Source: Capnocytophaga bilenii
GTDB lineage: Bacteria; Bacteroidota; Bacteroidia; Flavobacteriales; Flavobacteriaceae
DNA: 64,000 nucleotides
Direction: 5' to 3'
NCBI RefSeq assembly: GCF_017565765.1
Contig: NZ_JAGDYP010000001.1
Span: 28,358 to 92,357 of the forward strand
Made by a program: the position numbers and the translations under genes. Shown here in pieces: positions 49,496-59,861 of this stretch. Positions within the stretch are counted from its first letter, which is position 1. Every line of letters begins with the position of its first letter. A model generated the notes under the pieces. The model worked only from the letters and a program-made list of their open reading frames with translations, searched no databases and was not told where the DNA came from.

Positions 49496-50545
49496 TTACA
49501 TAAAATTAGCATTTTTAATAGCTTCATAGGAAAGAATGGAGGTTGCTTTATTGACAATACTATCTACAGTGATAGTTTCTATCGCTTTTTCGTAACCTTT
49601 GGGGTACGTTTTTCCATAAACTGAGGTGGGTATTAATGGAAATAGGTTTCTATCGGCTAAAATTGCATTACTTAAAGGTTGTGCATAGGGATAAAATCCT
49701 GCGTAGGGGTGTGTAACTCCCCAAATTGTAAGTGTGGGGACGCCATACATAGCCGAAAGGTGTGCATTACCGCTATCCATAGCTATCATTATGTCAAGGC
49801 GAGATATTAGCTCCAACTCTTGCTTGAATGAAAGTCTGCCCACCATATTTACGACTCTATCCAATTTTACTTTTTGTATTTGGTCGGCTTCATTTTTTCC
49901 ACCTCCAAAAAGGTAAATAGTAGCTTTTGGATAACGCTGGCTAAGGGTATTAATTACTTCGCACATTTTACTAAAGGGGTATTGCTTGCCTTGAAAAGAG
50001 GCAAAAGGGGCTACACCTATAGCAAGTTCGTTATTTAGTAGCTCTTCTACGGTTTCGCTCAGTTCAAGGGGGGGTAATAGGTAGTCATCGGACAAATCTA
50101 TGGGGAAACCCAAAGCGGCAAACACATCGGCATAACGTTGATAGGAAGGTTTTAGTTGCTTAAAATTCTTGAATTTATAGCGAGTGAGTGCTTGTTTTTC
50201 AATTCGTCCTTTGTCTATTTGGGCAAAGGGTATTTTGGTGGTTTTAAAATAGAGTTTTAGTATATTGGTGCGCAATACGTTATGAATGTCGGCAACGCCG
50301 TCAATATCTTTATTAACAAGTTCTTTGAAGAGCCTATAGAGCCCACAAAGTCCTGCGTGCTTTCCTGTAAGTTCGGGTGTAAATACCTCTAAATTAGGTA
50401 TATGAGAGAACATAGGGGTAAAAAGAGGGCGTGTAAGGTAAGTGATTTTTACCTCAGGATATTGCTCTGCAAAAGCTGTGATTACAGGAACACTGATAGC
50501 TACATCGCCCATAGCTGATAGTCTAAAAACAGCGATATGTTTCAT
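49496..50545 (-). CDS. Glycosyltransferase family 9 (heptosyltransferase-like)
   Basis: 349 residues with GT-B fold signs of family 9: RLSAMGDVAISVPVITAF at the N-terminus and the C-terminal donor-binding segment MDSGNAHLSAMYGVPTLTIWG. GVAPFASFQGKQYP marks the start of the second Rossmann domain. It would add heptose or a related sugar to lipooligosaccharide at the cytoplasmic face. First gene of the operon, with a promoter at 50630-50659. Confidence 0.88.
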   Translation of the reverse strand: MKHIAVFRLSAMGDVAISVPVITAFAEQYPEVKITYLTRPLFTPMFSHIPNLEVFTPELTGKHAGLCGLYRLFKELVNKDIDGVADIHNVLRTNILKLYFKTTKIPFAQIDKGRIEKQALTRYKFKNFKQLKPSYQRYADVFAALGFPIDLSDDYLLPPLELSETVEELLNNELAIGVAPFASFQGKQYPFSKMCEVINTLSQRYPKATIYLFGGGKNEADQIQKVKLDRVVNMVGRLSFKQELELISRLDIMIAMDSGNAHLSAMYGVPTLTIWGVTHPYAGFYPYAQPLSNAILADRNLFPLIPTSVYGKTYPKGYEKAIETITVDSIVNKATSILSYEAIKNANFM

Positions 50546-50629
50546 TTTGTTTTGGTATTATTTTTTTTATTATTATCTTTGGCACGTCAAAGAGCGTTGA
50601 TAAATAATAAAGGAGGTTGATATTCAATG

Positions 50630-50659
50630 CAAATGTACTAATTTTTTTTAATATATCAA
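50630..50659 (-). promoter_or_regulatory. Bacteroidetes-type promoter of the GT9-aroQ-ogt-GSCFA operon
   Basis: Minus strand TTG (50659-50657), exactly 19 bases, then TACATTTG (50637-50630), 84 bases before the glycosyltransferase start. Confidence 0.72.
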
Positions 50660-50665
50660 TATTTT

Positions 50666-51925
50666 ATGAAACATTTATTTTTTTTATTACTATTTGCCCA
50701 ATGTATTTGGGCACAACCCGATGCCGTATTTGACTTTAGCAAAAGTCTCCGCATTGACTTTAACTTGCTTACGGATGCTTACCAAACGGAAGTGCTTTTT
50801 CAGCAGTTGAAGAAAGAACCACATTGGGGAGGAGCACAAACTAATCTTATCGCTCCTAACTTAGGAAACTTGCGTTTGCAGGTGTTTGACGGTGATAAAT
50901 TGGTTTTTTCAAAGGGGTTTAATTCCCTTTCAAACGAATGGGCTACAATAGAGGAGTCTAAGGGTGAAAAACGTTTGTTTTACCACGCTATTCAAATTCC
51001 TTTTCCAAAAAAAGAGCTTACTTTGCACATTGATAGGCGTAATAACGAAATGGTATTTGTAAATATCGCGAAGCGTAAAATAGACCCTGCAGATTATTTT
51101 ATTAAGGAAGAAAAGCAGGTGGCTTACCCTTTTAAAAAACTATTGTACAACGGCGAGGCTGCTAAAAAGGTGGATATTGCTATCTTGGCTGAAGGTTACA
51201 CGAAAGATGAAATAGAAAAGTTTTATGCTGATGCACAACGTATGACTGACTATATGTTTACAATCCCTCCTTTTGATGATCTTAAAAAAGATTTTAATGT
51301 GTATGCTATTGCAGTGCCTTCGGAAGAAAGTGGAACTGATGTACCAGGCAAGAATATCTACCGAAATACTGCTTTTAATTCTTCGTTCTACACTTTTAAC
51401 CAAGAGCGTTACCTTACTACAAATAGCCTTAAAGAAATAGCTGATGCGGCAGCTCTTGTGCCTTATGACCAGCTATATGTACTGGTAAATACTCCTATAT
51501 ATGGTGGGGGTGGATTTTATAACAACCTGAACTTGTGTACGGCTGATAATGAACTTTCGGATAAAGTGTATATACACGAATTTGGACACGGATTTGTAGC
51601 GCTTGCGGATGAGTATTACTATGAATGGGATACTACTTTTCAGGATACTTATAATCACTCTTTAGAGCCTTGGGAAGAGAATATTACTACTTTGGTAGAT
51701 TTTGGTAGTAAGTGGAAGGATATGGTTGCTAAAAAGACTCCAATACCTACTCCTCGTACTGATAAATATAAAAATGTAGTGGGAGCTTTCGAAGGTGGTG
51801 GCTATGTGAGCAAAGGGGTATATAGCCCAATGCAAGATTGTCGTATGAAATCTAATGAACCTAAAGGTTTTTGCCCTGTGTGTGAGCGTGCCATTAGGAA
51901 AGTAGTAAAATCATATACTGATTAA
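50666..51925 (+). CDS. M64 (IgA peptidase)-like secreted metallopeptidase
   Basis: 419 residues with a signal peptide (FFLLLFAQCIWAQ), an N-terminal beta-sandwich domain (about 20-150), and a peptidase M64 domain. The zinc motif is VYIHEFGHGFVALADEYYY and the downstream Cys-containing part (CRMKSNEPKGFCPVCERAI) fits the family. M64 members, named after a Clostridium IgA protease, are common secreted enzymes in Bacteroidetes; the substrate here is not known. It ends before a bidirectional terminator. Confidence 0.9.
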   Translation: MKHLFFLLLFAQCIWAQPDAVFDFSKSLRIDFNLLTDAYQTEVLFQQLKKEPHWGGAQTNLIAPNLGNLRLQVFDGDKLVFSKGFNSLSNEWATIEESKGEKRLFYHAIQIPFPKKELTLHIDRRNNEMVFVNIAKRKIDPADYFIKEEKQVAYPFKKLLYNGEAAKKVDIAILAEGYTKDEIEKFYADAQRMTDYMFTIPPFDDLKKDFNVYAIAVPSEESGTDVPGKNIYRNTAFNSSFYTFNQERYLTTNSLKEIADAAALVPYDQLYVLVNTPIYGGGGFYNNLNLCTADNELSDKVYIHEFGHGFVALADEYYYEWDTTFQDTYNHSLEPWEENITTLVDFGSKWKDMVAKKTPIPTPRTDKYKNVVGAFEGGGYVSKGVYSPMQDCRMKSNEPKGFCPVCERAIRKVVKSYTD

Positions 51926-51931
51926 CAAATA

Positions 51932-51970
51932 AATAAGCCGATTTATCTGTAATTGATAAGTCGGCTTATT
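51932..51970. terminator. Bidirectional terminator hairpin
   Basis: AATAAGCCGATTTATC (51932-51947) pairs with GATAAGTCGGCTTATT (51955-51970), a 16-bp stem with one wobble, between convergent M64 and M3 peptidase genes. Confidence 0.85.
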
Positions 51971-51987
51971 AACTTCTTAAATGGGTA

Positions 51988-54030
51988 TTATTTTAGTCCG
52001 CGTGCTTTGAGTAGTGGTTCAATAGCTGGGGCTTTTCCTCTGAAACTGAGATACATTTTTTCGTAATCCATTGTATTGCCTTTAGAGAGAATCAAATCTC
52101 TGAAGCGTTGTCCATTGGCACGGGTAAGTCCTCCGTTTTCTTCAAACCATTGGTAGGCATCGTGGCAGAGCATTTCCGTCCATTGGTAAGAGTAATAGCC
52201 AGCACCATAACCACCTCCAAAAATATGAGCAAAGTAAGAAGAACGGTATCTTGGTGGTACTTCTTTCACCCATAAGCCTGTCTTCTCAAGGGCTGTTTTC
52301 TCAAAATCATTTACATTACTGATAATAGTATCTGCTGGGATAGTGTGCCATTGTAGGTCTAAATTAGAGGCTGCTAATACTTCGGTAAAAGCATAGCCTT
52401 CGTTAAAAGTGCTTGCTTTCTTTATTTTATCAATAAGAGCTTGCGGAATAGGTTGTTTGGTTTGATAGTGTACTGCATAATTCTTAAGAATATCAGGATA
52501 TAAAGCCCAATGTTCATTAAATTGTGAAGGAAACTCTACAAAATCGCGTGCTACGGCAGTGCCTGATAGGCTTGCGTACTGCTGATTGGCAAAGAATCCG
52601 TGTAATGCGTGTCCAAACTCGTGGAAAAGGGTAGTAAGCTCGTCATAAGTAAGCAAAGCGGGTTTGCCATCGGCAGGTTTTACATAGTTGCATACATTGT
52701 AAATAACGGGTTTGGTATTCAATAACTTAGATTGATTTACAAAGTTACTCATCCACGCACCACCGCGTTTGCTCTCACGAGCAAAGAAATCGCCGTAGAA
52801 AAGCCCTAATGGAGTACCATTCTCTTCAAAAAGTTCATATACTAATACATCAGGGTGATATACAGGTATATCTTTGCGTTCTTTAAAAGTAATACCATAA
52901 AGCTTAGTAGCTGCGTAAAACACGCCATTTTCAAGGGCATTTTTCAACTCGAAGTATGGTTTAATCTCATTCTCATCGAGGTCGTATTTAGCTTTGCGTA
53001 CTTGCTCGGCATAGAAGTTCCAATCATAAGGTTCTAAGCTGAAATTACCTCCTGTTTTAGCAATTTGTGCTTGTATTTCTTTTGCTTCAGCTTTAGCTTT
53101 TCCTACTGAAGCTGGTACTAAATCTTTAAAAAACTGGGCAATAGCAGCAGGTGTTTTTGCCATTGTGCGTTGCAAACTCCACTCGGCATAGTTTTTAAAA
53201 CCTAAAAGTGCTGCTTTTTTAGCGCGAAGTAGGGCAATGCGCTTTAAGATGTCGTTAGTATTATGAGCGCCGCCATCGGTACGATTCCAAGCAGCTTCAA
53301 ATAGTTGTTTGCGCTGATTGCGGTCAGCTAATTCACTAAGAAGGGGTTGCTGGGTAGTATTTACAATAGCTATTTTTTTACCATTAATAGTTTGCGCTGC
53401 TGCCAACGAACCTTCTAAAAGTGTTTGATTGAAATCAGTCTCCAAAGAAGCTAACTCACTATTATACTTTTTAAGTGTTTCTTTATCAGCTGCCGATAAA
53501 TTCGCTCCTGCTACCTCAAAATCTTCATAGTAATTCTCTAATAATTTAAGCGACTCAGGGTCTAATTGCAAGCTCTCACGTTTATCGTATAAAGCTTTAA
53601 TACGTGCAAAAAGCTTTTCGTTTAAGTGAATACCATCAGCGTGTTCAGCAAACTTGGGTGAGAGCTCTTTTTGCAATACTTTCAGTGTGTCATTGGTATG
53701 TGCTTCTGTTAGAGCGTTGAACACTGCTGAAGCTCGTTCCAATTCCACTCCACTTTTTTCTAACGCAATGATAGTATTTTCAAAAGTAGGCGCTTCATTG
53801 CTATTAGCGATAGCAGCTATACGCTCGTTTTGCAATGCCATTCCTTTAAGAAGTGCAGGACGATAATGCTCATCTTTTATCTTTGAGAAGTCTGGAGCTT
53901 CATATGGCAAAGTACTTTCTACAAGTAGCGGATTATTATCTATATTCTCTGTCATTTTCTTTTGGTTTTCAGAAGAGTTACAGCCTACTAAAGCAGTAAA
54001 TAGTAGTGCCGAAAAGAGTTGTTTTTTCAT
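51988..54030 (-). CDS. dcp: M3-family oligopeptidase (Dcp-like), lipoprotein
   Basis: 680 residues from the ATG at 54030, which begins a lipoprotein signal (ALLFTALVGCNSS); an in-frame ATG 39 bases upstream lacks a signal. The zinc motif LFHEFGHALHGFF, the Gly-Tyr rich segment YFAHIFGGGYGAGYYSYQW and the C-terminal region are as in peptidyl-dipeptidase Dcp / oligopeptidase M3. It would remove dipeptides from peptides in the periplasm. Confidence 0.92.
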   Translation of the reverse strand: MKKQLFSALLFTALVGCNSSENQKKMTENIDNNPLLVESTLPYEAPDFSKIKDEHYRPALLKGMALQNERIAAIANSNEAPTFENTIIALEKSGVELERASAVFNALTEAHTNDTLKVLQKELSPKFAEHADGIHLNEKLFARIKALYDKRESLQLDPESLKLLENYYEDFEVAGANLSAADKETLKKYNSELASLETDFNQTLLEGSLAAAQTINGKKIAIVNTTQQPLLSELADRNQRKQLFEAAWNRTDGGAHNTNDILKRIALLRAKKAALLGFKNYAEWSLQRTMAKTPAAIAQFFKDLVPASVGKAKAEAKEIQAQIAKTGGNFSLEPYDWNFYAEQVRKAKYDLDENEIKPYFELKNALENGVFYAATKLYGITFKERKDIPVYHPDVLVYELFEENGTPLGLFYGDFFARESKRGGAWMSNFVNQSKLLNTKPVIYNVCNYVKPADGKPALLTYDELTTLFHEFGHALHGFFANQQYASLSGTAVARDFVEFPSQFNEHWALYPDILKNYAVHYQTKQPIPQALIDKIKKASTFNEGYAFTEVLAASNLDLQWHTIPADTIISNVNDFEKTALEKTGLWVKEVPPRYRSSYFAHIFGGGYGAGYYSYQWTEMLCHDAYQWFEENGGLTRANGQRFRDLILSKGNTMDYEKMYLSFRGKAPAIEPLLKARGLK

Positions 54031-54099
54031 AGTCTGTTTGGTTTTAAAAATAGGGACGAATTTCATCAATCCGCCCCTTTTTTGTTTAACTAAAATTTA

Positions 54100-56850
54100 T
54101 TACTTAGCTGTCAAACGCACATCTATACGCCTATTTTTTGCTTTGCATTCATCAGTATCGTTAGCAGGACATATGGGGTGTTCTGCTCCATAACCTTGAG
54201 CACTCAACTGTGCTTTGTTAGCACCCAATACTACCAATTTGTTTAACACCGAATTAGCGCGCCTTTCAGAAAGTTTTAAATTACCTTCAGCACTACCTGT
54301 ATTATCGGTGTAACCTCCTAAACGGATAGCTGCATTAGGATAAACTTTCAATATAGCTACAATGTTTTTTAATTGTTGTTCTGAACCTTCTGTAAGTTCG
54401 TCACTACCTGTTTTGAAGTAAGTTCTATCCAAAGTAATCCAATTATCTTTGAATTGTTCTGGAGTAGTAAGGTTTTTATCTTCCAATAATTTTACAAGGT
54501 GAGCCTCAGATGAATTTTCACCTACTTCTAACATTGTATTGTCAAGAAGAATCAATTCAAATAAATTACCTACGTTATACTCATAATTACCATCAACATT
54601 AAGCATACCTTCTACTACAGGAGTTTCAACTGTTTCTATAGTTTCACTTTGCTGAAGCTCTGCTGCTTCTGGAGGTATAATATTTGCATCAGCGGTATGT
54701 CCGCCCAAAATAGGAGCAATAACCAAACCTACCAAGCAAGTTAGTTTAATAAGGATATTCATTGAAGGACCTGAAGTATCTTTGAATGGGTCACCTACAG
54801 TATCACCCGTTACAGCTGCTTTATGAGCATCAGAACCTTTGTAAGTCATTTGTCCGTTAATTTCTACTCCTGCTTCAAATGATTTCTTAGCGTTATCCCA
54901 AGCACCACCAGCATTATTTTGGAAGATTGCCCATACTACGCCCGATACAGCTACACCAGCCATATAAGCTCCTAAAGCTTCTGCTCCCATTACAAAACCA
55001 ATAATGATAGGGGTGATAATAGTAATTGCGCCAGGCAACATCATTTCACGCAAAGCAGCTTTAGTAGAAATATCCACACATCTGCCGTACTCTGGTGTAC
55101 CCTTGCCTTCCATAATACCTGGGATTTCGCGGAACTGACGGCGTACTTCGTTTACCATATCCATAGCCGCTTTTCCTACTGATTGCATTGCCAAGGCTGA
55201 GAAAATTACCGGAATCATACCTCCAATAAACAACGCTGCCAATACATCTGCTTTGAAGATATTAATACCATCAATGCCTGTAAAGGTAACATAAGCGGCA
55301 AACAATGCTAAGGCAGTAAGAGCTGCAGAAGCAATTGCAAAGCCTTTACCTACAGCAGCAGTAGTATTACCTACTGAGTCTAAAATATCTGTACGTTGGC
55401 GTACTTCTTTGGGTAGTTCACTCATTTCAGCCACACCTCCTGCATTGTCAGCAATAGGCCCAAAAGCATCAATAGCCAATTGCATAGCAGTAGTAGCCAT
55501 CATTGCTGAAGCCGCAATCGCAACCCCGTAAAAACCTGCTAAGGCATAAGAGCCCCAAATTGCTACTGCAAAAAGCAATACAGAACCAAAGGTTGATTTC
55601 ATACCAGTAGCCAAACCTGCTATAATGTTAGTAGCTGCACCAGTTGAAGAGTTACGCACAATATTCAATACAGGTTTTTTACCCAAAGCAGTAAAGTATT
55701 CAGTAATAGTAGAAATAAGTAACCCTACAGCTAAACCTACAATAGTAGCATAGAATACATTAATACTTTGTATTTCCTTTACTCCTTCTCCAAAGAAACT
55801 CATCTGAATAGTTTCAGGAAGCATATATTTAATTAGGAAGAAACAAGCTACCAAAGTAAGTCCTAAAGCTACGTAATTACCAGTGTTTAGCGAACTTTGT
55901 ACTTGTTTTTCTTTAGCTTCATTATTTTTGATACCCACAAAGAAAGTACCGATGATAGAAGCTACAATACCTACCCCTGCAATTACCAAAGGTAAAAGTA
56001 TAGGCCCCATATTACCAAAGTTGTCTGTAAAGGCACCTCCATTGCTCATTGCCATATCTTTGATTACGTAGTTACCCAATACCATTGAGGCAAGTACGGT
56101 AGCCACGTATGAACCAAATAGGTCAGCACCCATACCTGCTACGTCACCTACGTTATCACCTACGTTATCAGCAATAGTAGCAGGGTTACGAGGGTCATCT
56201 TCAGGGATACCTGCTTCTACTTTCCCTACAAGGTCAGCCCCTACGTCAGCAGCTTTGGTATAGATACCTCCTCCCACACGAGCAAAAAGCGCAATAGACT
56301 CAGCTCCTAATGAGAAACCAGCCAAAGCTTCAAGTACAAGGGTCATTTCATCATAAAAAGGTTTGCCTCCTTCTATGAAGGTGTTTACAAAGAGAATGAA
56401 AAACAAGCTCAAGCCCAATACAGCCAAACCTGCTACTCCCAATCCCATTACAGTACCACCTCCAAACGATACTTTTAAGGCTTTTGGCAAACTAGTGCGT
56501 GCTGCTTCTGTAGTACGCACATTAGAGTTGGTAGCAATACGCATACCTATGTTTCCCGCTAAGGCAGAGAAGAACGCTCCACACACAAAAGCTACGACAA
56601 TAAGCCAGTGAGAAGTCTCCACCACACGCGAAACAATAAATAAGGCTATAGCGGCTATCACCACAAAAATACCTAAAATACGGTATTCAGCATTAAGAAA
56701 CGCCATTGCACCTTCTTTGATACTTTTAGAGATGCTTTGCATTCGTTCGTTGCCTGTGGTTTGCTTGTTCACCCACAAAGCCTTTGTAATCATAAAGATA
56801 AGTCCCAGAATAGCAAGGACTAACGGTAGATATAACATCATTTTATCCAT
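54100..56850 (-). CDS. hppA: Membrane-bound sodium-type pyrophosphatase fused to an OmpA-like domain
   Basis: 916 residues. The first ~730 form a 16-helix membrane pyrophosphatase with [13 protein letters not shown] near residue 199, [19 protein letters not shown] near 228 and [16 protein letters not shown], the Ala form of which marks the potassium-dependent group (usually Na+ pumps). Unusually, after a Glu/Thr-rich linker, residues about 800-916 are an OmpA-like peptidoglycan-binding domain ([45 protein letters not shown]). Membrane pyrophosphatases have both ends on the periplasmic side, so the extra domain would reach the cell wall. It couples pyrophosphate hydrolysis to ion export. Confidence 0.95.
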   Translation of the reverse strand: MDKMMLYLPLVLAILGLIFMITKALWVNKQTTGNERMQSISKSIKEGAMAFLNAEYRILGIFVVIAAIALFIVSRVVETSHWLIVVAFVCGAFFSALAGNIGMRIATNSNVRTTEAARTSLPKALKVSFGGGTVMGLGVAGLAVLGLSLFFILFVNTFIEGGKPFYDEMTLVLEALAGFSLGAESIALFARVGGGIYTKAADVGADLVGKVEAGIPEDDPRNPATIADNVGDNVGDVAGMGADLFGSYVATVLASMVLGNYVIKDMAMSNGGAFTDNFGNMGPILLPLVIAGVGIVASIIGTFFVGIKNNEAKEKQVQSSLNTGNYVALGLTLVACFFLIKYMLPETIQMSFFGEGVKEIQSINVFYATIVGLAVGLLISTITEYFTALGKKPVLNIVRNSSTGAATNIIAGLATGMKSTFGSVLLFAVAIWGSYALAGFYGVAIAASAMMATTAMQLAIDAFGPIADNAGGVAEMSELPKEVRQRTDILDSVGNTTAAVGKGFAIASAALTALALFAAYVTFTGIDGINIFKADVLAALFIGGMIPVIFSALAMQSVGKAAMDMVNEVRRQFREIPGIMEGKGTPEYGRCVDISTKAALREMMLPGAITIITPIIIGFVMGAEALGAYMAGVAVSGVVWAIFQNNAGGAWDNAKKSFEAGVEINGQMTYKGSDAHKAAVTGDTVGDPFKDTSGPSMNILIKLTCLVGLVIAPILGGHTADANIIPPEAAELQQSETIETVETPVVEGMLNVDGNYEYNVGNLFELILLDNTMLEVGENSSEAHLVKLLEDKNLTTPEQFKDNWITLDRTYFKTGSDELTEGSEQQLKNIVAILKVYPNAAIRLGGYTDNTGSAEGNLKLSERRANSVLNKLVVLGANKAQLSAQGYGAEHPICPANDTDECKAKNRRIDVRLTAK

Positions 56851-56934
56851 ACAAATATTAATAATTAATTATTCAGGCGGTAAAATTACAAAAGATTATA
56901 TTAATAAGAAAATAAAAAGCATTTTTTTTTATTT

Positions 56935-58167
56935 TTATCCTAAGAAACCTATAAAAGTAGTCAAGATAAAGGCATTAATAAAGTCTATAAAAAAAGCTCC
57001 TACCATCGGTACTATCAGAAAAGCTTTATGGGAAGTACCAAAACACTCAGTAACCGACTGCATATTAGCCACTGCCGTAGGGGTAGCCCCTAAGCCAAAA
57101 CCACAATGCCCTGCGCAGAGTACCGCTGCATCGTAATCAGCCCCCATCAGGCGGAAAGTTACAAAATAAGCATAAGTACACATTACAAAAGTTTGTATCA
57201 CCAAGATGATAAGCATCGGAACAGCTATATCTAATAATGTCCAGAGTTTTAAGTTTAAAAGAGCAATCCCTAAAAACAAACTTAGTGAAGCATTGCCAAA
57301 TACATCTATAGCACGGTCAAACATATTCACTTTGAAAGCATTAGTAAGTACATTGCGCAAGAATACCCCAAAGAATAAAGCCCATACAAATTGTGGGATA
57401 GTAAATTTTTCGGGTAAATAAGCTGTCACAGTAGGCGAAACCATTATAGCCGAAAACGACAAGCAAGCTGCAAAAAGTGCCATTGTCTCTATCGCCGATT
57501 TTGAAGTAATAAGGCGTTGTTTTCCCGAATTTTCAAACACTTCCACCACAGTATCTACCGCATTATCGGTAGCTGTTTTATCTATGATAGGTTTTCTCCC
57601 TATTTTGTTCACCAACTTGCGTGCCACAGGCCCTCCTATCAGTCCACCAAGTATCAAGCCAAAGGTAGCCGAAGCCATACCAAGACCAGTTGCCCCTTTA
57701 ATACCATAGTCTGTCTCCAATATCTTGCCCCACGCACCTGCCGTACCGTGACCTCCAGTCAGGGTGATAGAACCTGTTATCAAGCCCATAATAGGATTTT
57801 GCCCCAATGCACTCGCCAGCCCTACCCCTACCGAGTTTTGTACTACGATAAACAGTGCTACTACTCCTAAAAAAATAATAAGCCCTTTACCACCTGCTTT
57901 TAGTCGGGAGAAATCAGCACTAAGCCCAATAGACGAAAAGAAAAACAACATAAAAGCATCTTGCAGATTCGTATTAAAGTCTAACGAAATCTTGTATTTA
58001 AGATACAGCAGATAGATAATAACAGCTGCCAATAACCCTCCAGCTACTGGCTCAGGAATATTAAAGTTCTGTAGTAATTTTATTTTCCCTACCAATAAGC
58101 GTCCTACCAATAGCACAAGAGTAGCAATAATAAGTGTGTAATAAGGGTTGATAATAATGTTGTTCAT
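56935..58167 (-). CDS. gltS: Sodium/glutamate symporter
   Basis: 410 residues with about 11 membrane segments. The N-terminus ends its first helix with NFNIPEPVAGGLLAAVI, and the family loop TGSITLTGGHGTAGAWGK and later GHCGFGLGATPTAVANMQ are the two conserved re-entrant loops of GltS. Imports glutamate with Na+, in keeping with the sodium pyrophosphatase gene next to it. It is 84 bases upstream of hppA on the same strand; no terminator is evident between them. Confidence 0.93.
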   Translation of the reverse strand: MNNIIINPYYTLIIATLVLLVGRLLVGKIKLLQNFNIPEPVAGGLLAAVIIYLLYLKYKISLDFNTNLQDAFMLFFFSSIGLSADFSRLKAGGKGLIIFLGVVALFIVVQNSVGVGLASALGQNPIMGLITGSITLTGGHGTAGAWGKILETDYGIKGATGLGMASATFGLILGGLIGGPVARKLVNKIGRKPIIDKTATDNAVDTVVEVFENSGKQRLITSKSAIETMALFAACLSFSAIMVSPTVTAYLPEKFTIPQFVWALFFGVFLRNVLTNAFKVNMFDRAIDVFGNASLSLFLGIALLNLKLWTLLDIAVPMLIILVIQTFVMCTYAYFVTFRLMGADYDAAVLCAGHCGFGLGATPTAVANMQSVTECFGTSHKAFLIVPMVGAFFIDFINAFILTTFIGFLG

Positions 58168-58271
58168 TATAGTTTAAAAGATTAATGTTTTTTTGTTAGC
58201 TTTTTTCCGACTGCAAATTTATAACATTTATCTCAATATTACCAAATATTTAACCTTTTGTTTTGTTAAAA

Positions 58272-58318
58272 AAATAAGGCTATACAAGATTTTCCAACAC
58301 TCTTGTATAGCCTTATTT
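58272..58318 (-). terminator. Perfect-stem terminator behind the HtrA gene
   Basis: An 18-bp perfect stem: AAATAAGGCTATACAAGA (58272-58289) and TCTTGTATAGCCTTATTT (58301-58318), with an 11-base loop and U-rich tail in the minus direction. Confidence 0.88.
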
Positions 58319-58325
58319 CATTCAT

Positions 58326-59741
58326 TTAAAAGAAGAACCGCTCTTTTTCGCCTTTATCATTCAACAATTCTAATGAATTACGACTGTTAGATGACAAACT
58401 TCCCATTATGTTTTTGAGCTCATCTACATCTTTAAAGCTCTTACCATTCACTGAAAGTAGTACTTTTCCTACAATACTAAGGTTGTTGTACTCGTAAAAT
58501 TGCGAAGCTCCCGTTATTTTAACTCCCGTTTTAGTTTTAAAACGTTTTTGGTCTGCCTCCGATAAGTTCTTTACCTCCAAGCCTAAAGCATTAAGCACAT
58601 AAGTACTATTCTTCATCAGAGTAATATTGGCAGTTTGATTCTTGCCATTGCGCTCATAAATAACTTTTAACACATCACCAGGTCGTTTAGAAGCTATATA
58701 GCCACTAAGGTCTGAATATTTGTGTATTGTTACATTATCTATCTGCTTGATAATATCACCTTTTTTAAGCCCAGCCTTACCTGCTCCCGAATCTTCCTCT
58801 ACTGTTTCTATGTAAAAACCTTCTGTGTCTTTGATATTCAGCTTTTTAGCACTTTCCGAATCTAAATCAGTACCACGAACCCCCATTACACCTCGTTGTA
58901 CGTTACCGTATTCTATAAGGTCTTCCACTACTTTTTTAGCAATATTACTTGGCACGGCAAACGAATATCCCATATACACCCCCGTAGTTGATGAAATAGC
59001 CGTATTGATACCTATCAGGTCGCCATTTAGGTTTACCAAGGCACCACCACTATTTCCCATATTTACTACGGCATCTGTTTGTATAAACGATTCTATTTTA
59101 TCACTTCCTCGTTCACTGATATTACGTGCTTTAGCACTGATAATCCCCGCAGTAACTGTTGAGTTTAGGTTAAAAGGATTTCCCACAGCCAGCACCCACT
59201 CCCCTACTTGAGTATTATCAGAGTCGGCAAAAGTAAGGAAAGGTAATTTCTCTTCAGCTTCAATTTTTAGCAAAGCTATATCCGATGATGTATCCGTTCC
59301 TATAAGTTTTGCAGTATAAGTTTTGTTGTTGTTTAAAGTTACCTCTAGGGTAGTTGCGTTAGCAATCACGTGATTGTTTGTTACTATATAGCCGTCAGGC
59401 GTGATTATCACTCCAGAACCCGTACCCACTTGTGTTTGTTCTCCTCCTCTATTGCCGTAAAAAAGATCAAAGATAGAGGTAATATTCCCTTGTGATTTCA
59501 CCGTATTCTTCACGTGCACCACACTATTCACTGTTTTATTGGCAGCCTCCACAAAGTTTGTCTCGCCCAGCACCGCCTTATCTGGGGTCGTATGATTCGT
59601 TTGTACAATTGCCGGACGTGACAATAATTCAAGCGCCGACTGTTTTGCATCTTGTTTGTCTATAAAAATTTTGTAACCTCCTAAGGTTAAAGCACCACCC
59701 AATATAGCGGCTGATACTACATTTGCATAATTCTTTATCAT
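58326..59741 (-). CDS. HtrA/DegP-family periplasmic serine protease
   Basis: 471 residues from the ATG at 59741; an in-frame ATG at 59828 lies inside the pckA terminator and is not credible. A membrane anchor (VVSAAILGGALTLGGYKIF) precedes the trypsin-like domain with the triad in VTNNHVIA (His), TSSDIALLKI (Asp) and GNSGGALVNL (Ser). Two PDZ domains follow (about 285-375 and 385-470). It degrades or refolds misfolded periplasmic proteins. The gene is bracketed by two terminators, so it is monocistronic. Confidence 0.93.
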   Translation of the reverse strand: MIKNYANVVSAAILGGALTLGGYKIFIDKQDAKQSALELLSRPAIVQTNHTTPDKAVLGETNFVEAANKTVNSVVHVKNTVKSQGNITSIFDLFYGNRGGEQTQVGTGSGVIITPDGYIVTNNHVIANATTLEVTLNNNKTYTAKLIGTDTSSDIALLKIEAEEKLPFLTFADSDNTQVGEWVLAVGNPFNLNSTVTAGIISAKARNISERGSDKIESFIQTDAVVNMGNSGGALVNLNGDLIGINTAISSTTGVYMGYSFAVPSNIAKKVVEDLIEYGNVQRGVMGVRGTDLDSESAKKLNIKDTEGFYIETVEEDSGAGKAGLKKGDIIKQIDNVTIHKYSDLSGYIASKRPGDVLKVIYERNGKNQTANITLMKNSTYVLNALGLEVKNLSEADQKRFKTKTGVKITGASQFYEYNNLSIVGKVLLSVNGKSFKDVDELKNIMGSLSSNSRNSLELLNDKGEKERFFF

Positions 59742-59802
59742 ATTCTTTGTTTTAGTGTTTATCCTTAATCTATTAGGCAACAACTGTGCCAAAGTGATAA
59801 AG

Positions 59803-59838
59803 AAAAAAGCTGCTGCTTTGTGTAGCAACAGCTTTTTT
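59803..59838 (-). terminator. Terminator of pckA
   Basis: AAAAAAGCTGCTGCT (59803-59817) pairs with AGCAACAGCTTTTTT (59824-59838) around a 6-base loop; the reverse strand ends in a T run. It lies directly behind the pckA stop on the minus strand. Confidence 0.85.
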
Positions 59839-59861
59839 TAGTTTATAAGGCAAAACAAAAA

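Noticed and set aside
59742-59828. N-terminal extension of the HtrA gene from an ATG at 59828
   Set aside because: It overlaps the pckA terminator; the ATG at 59741 starts directly before the membrane anchor.
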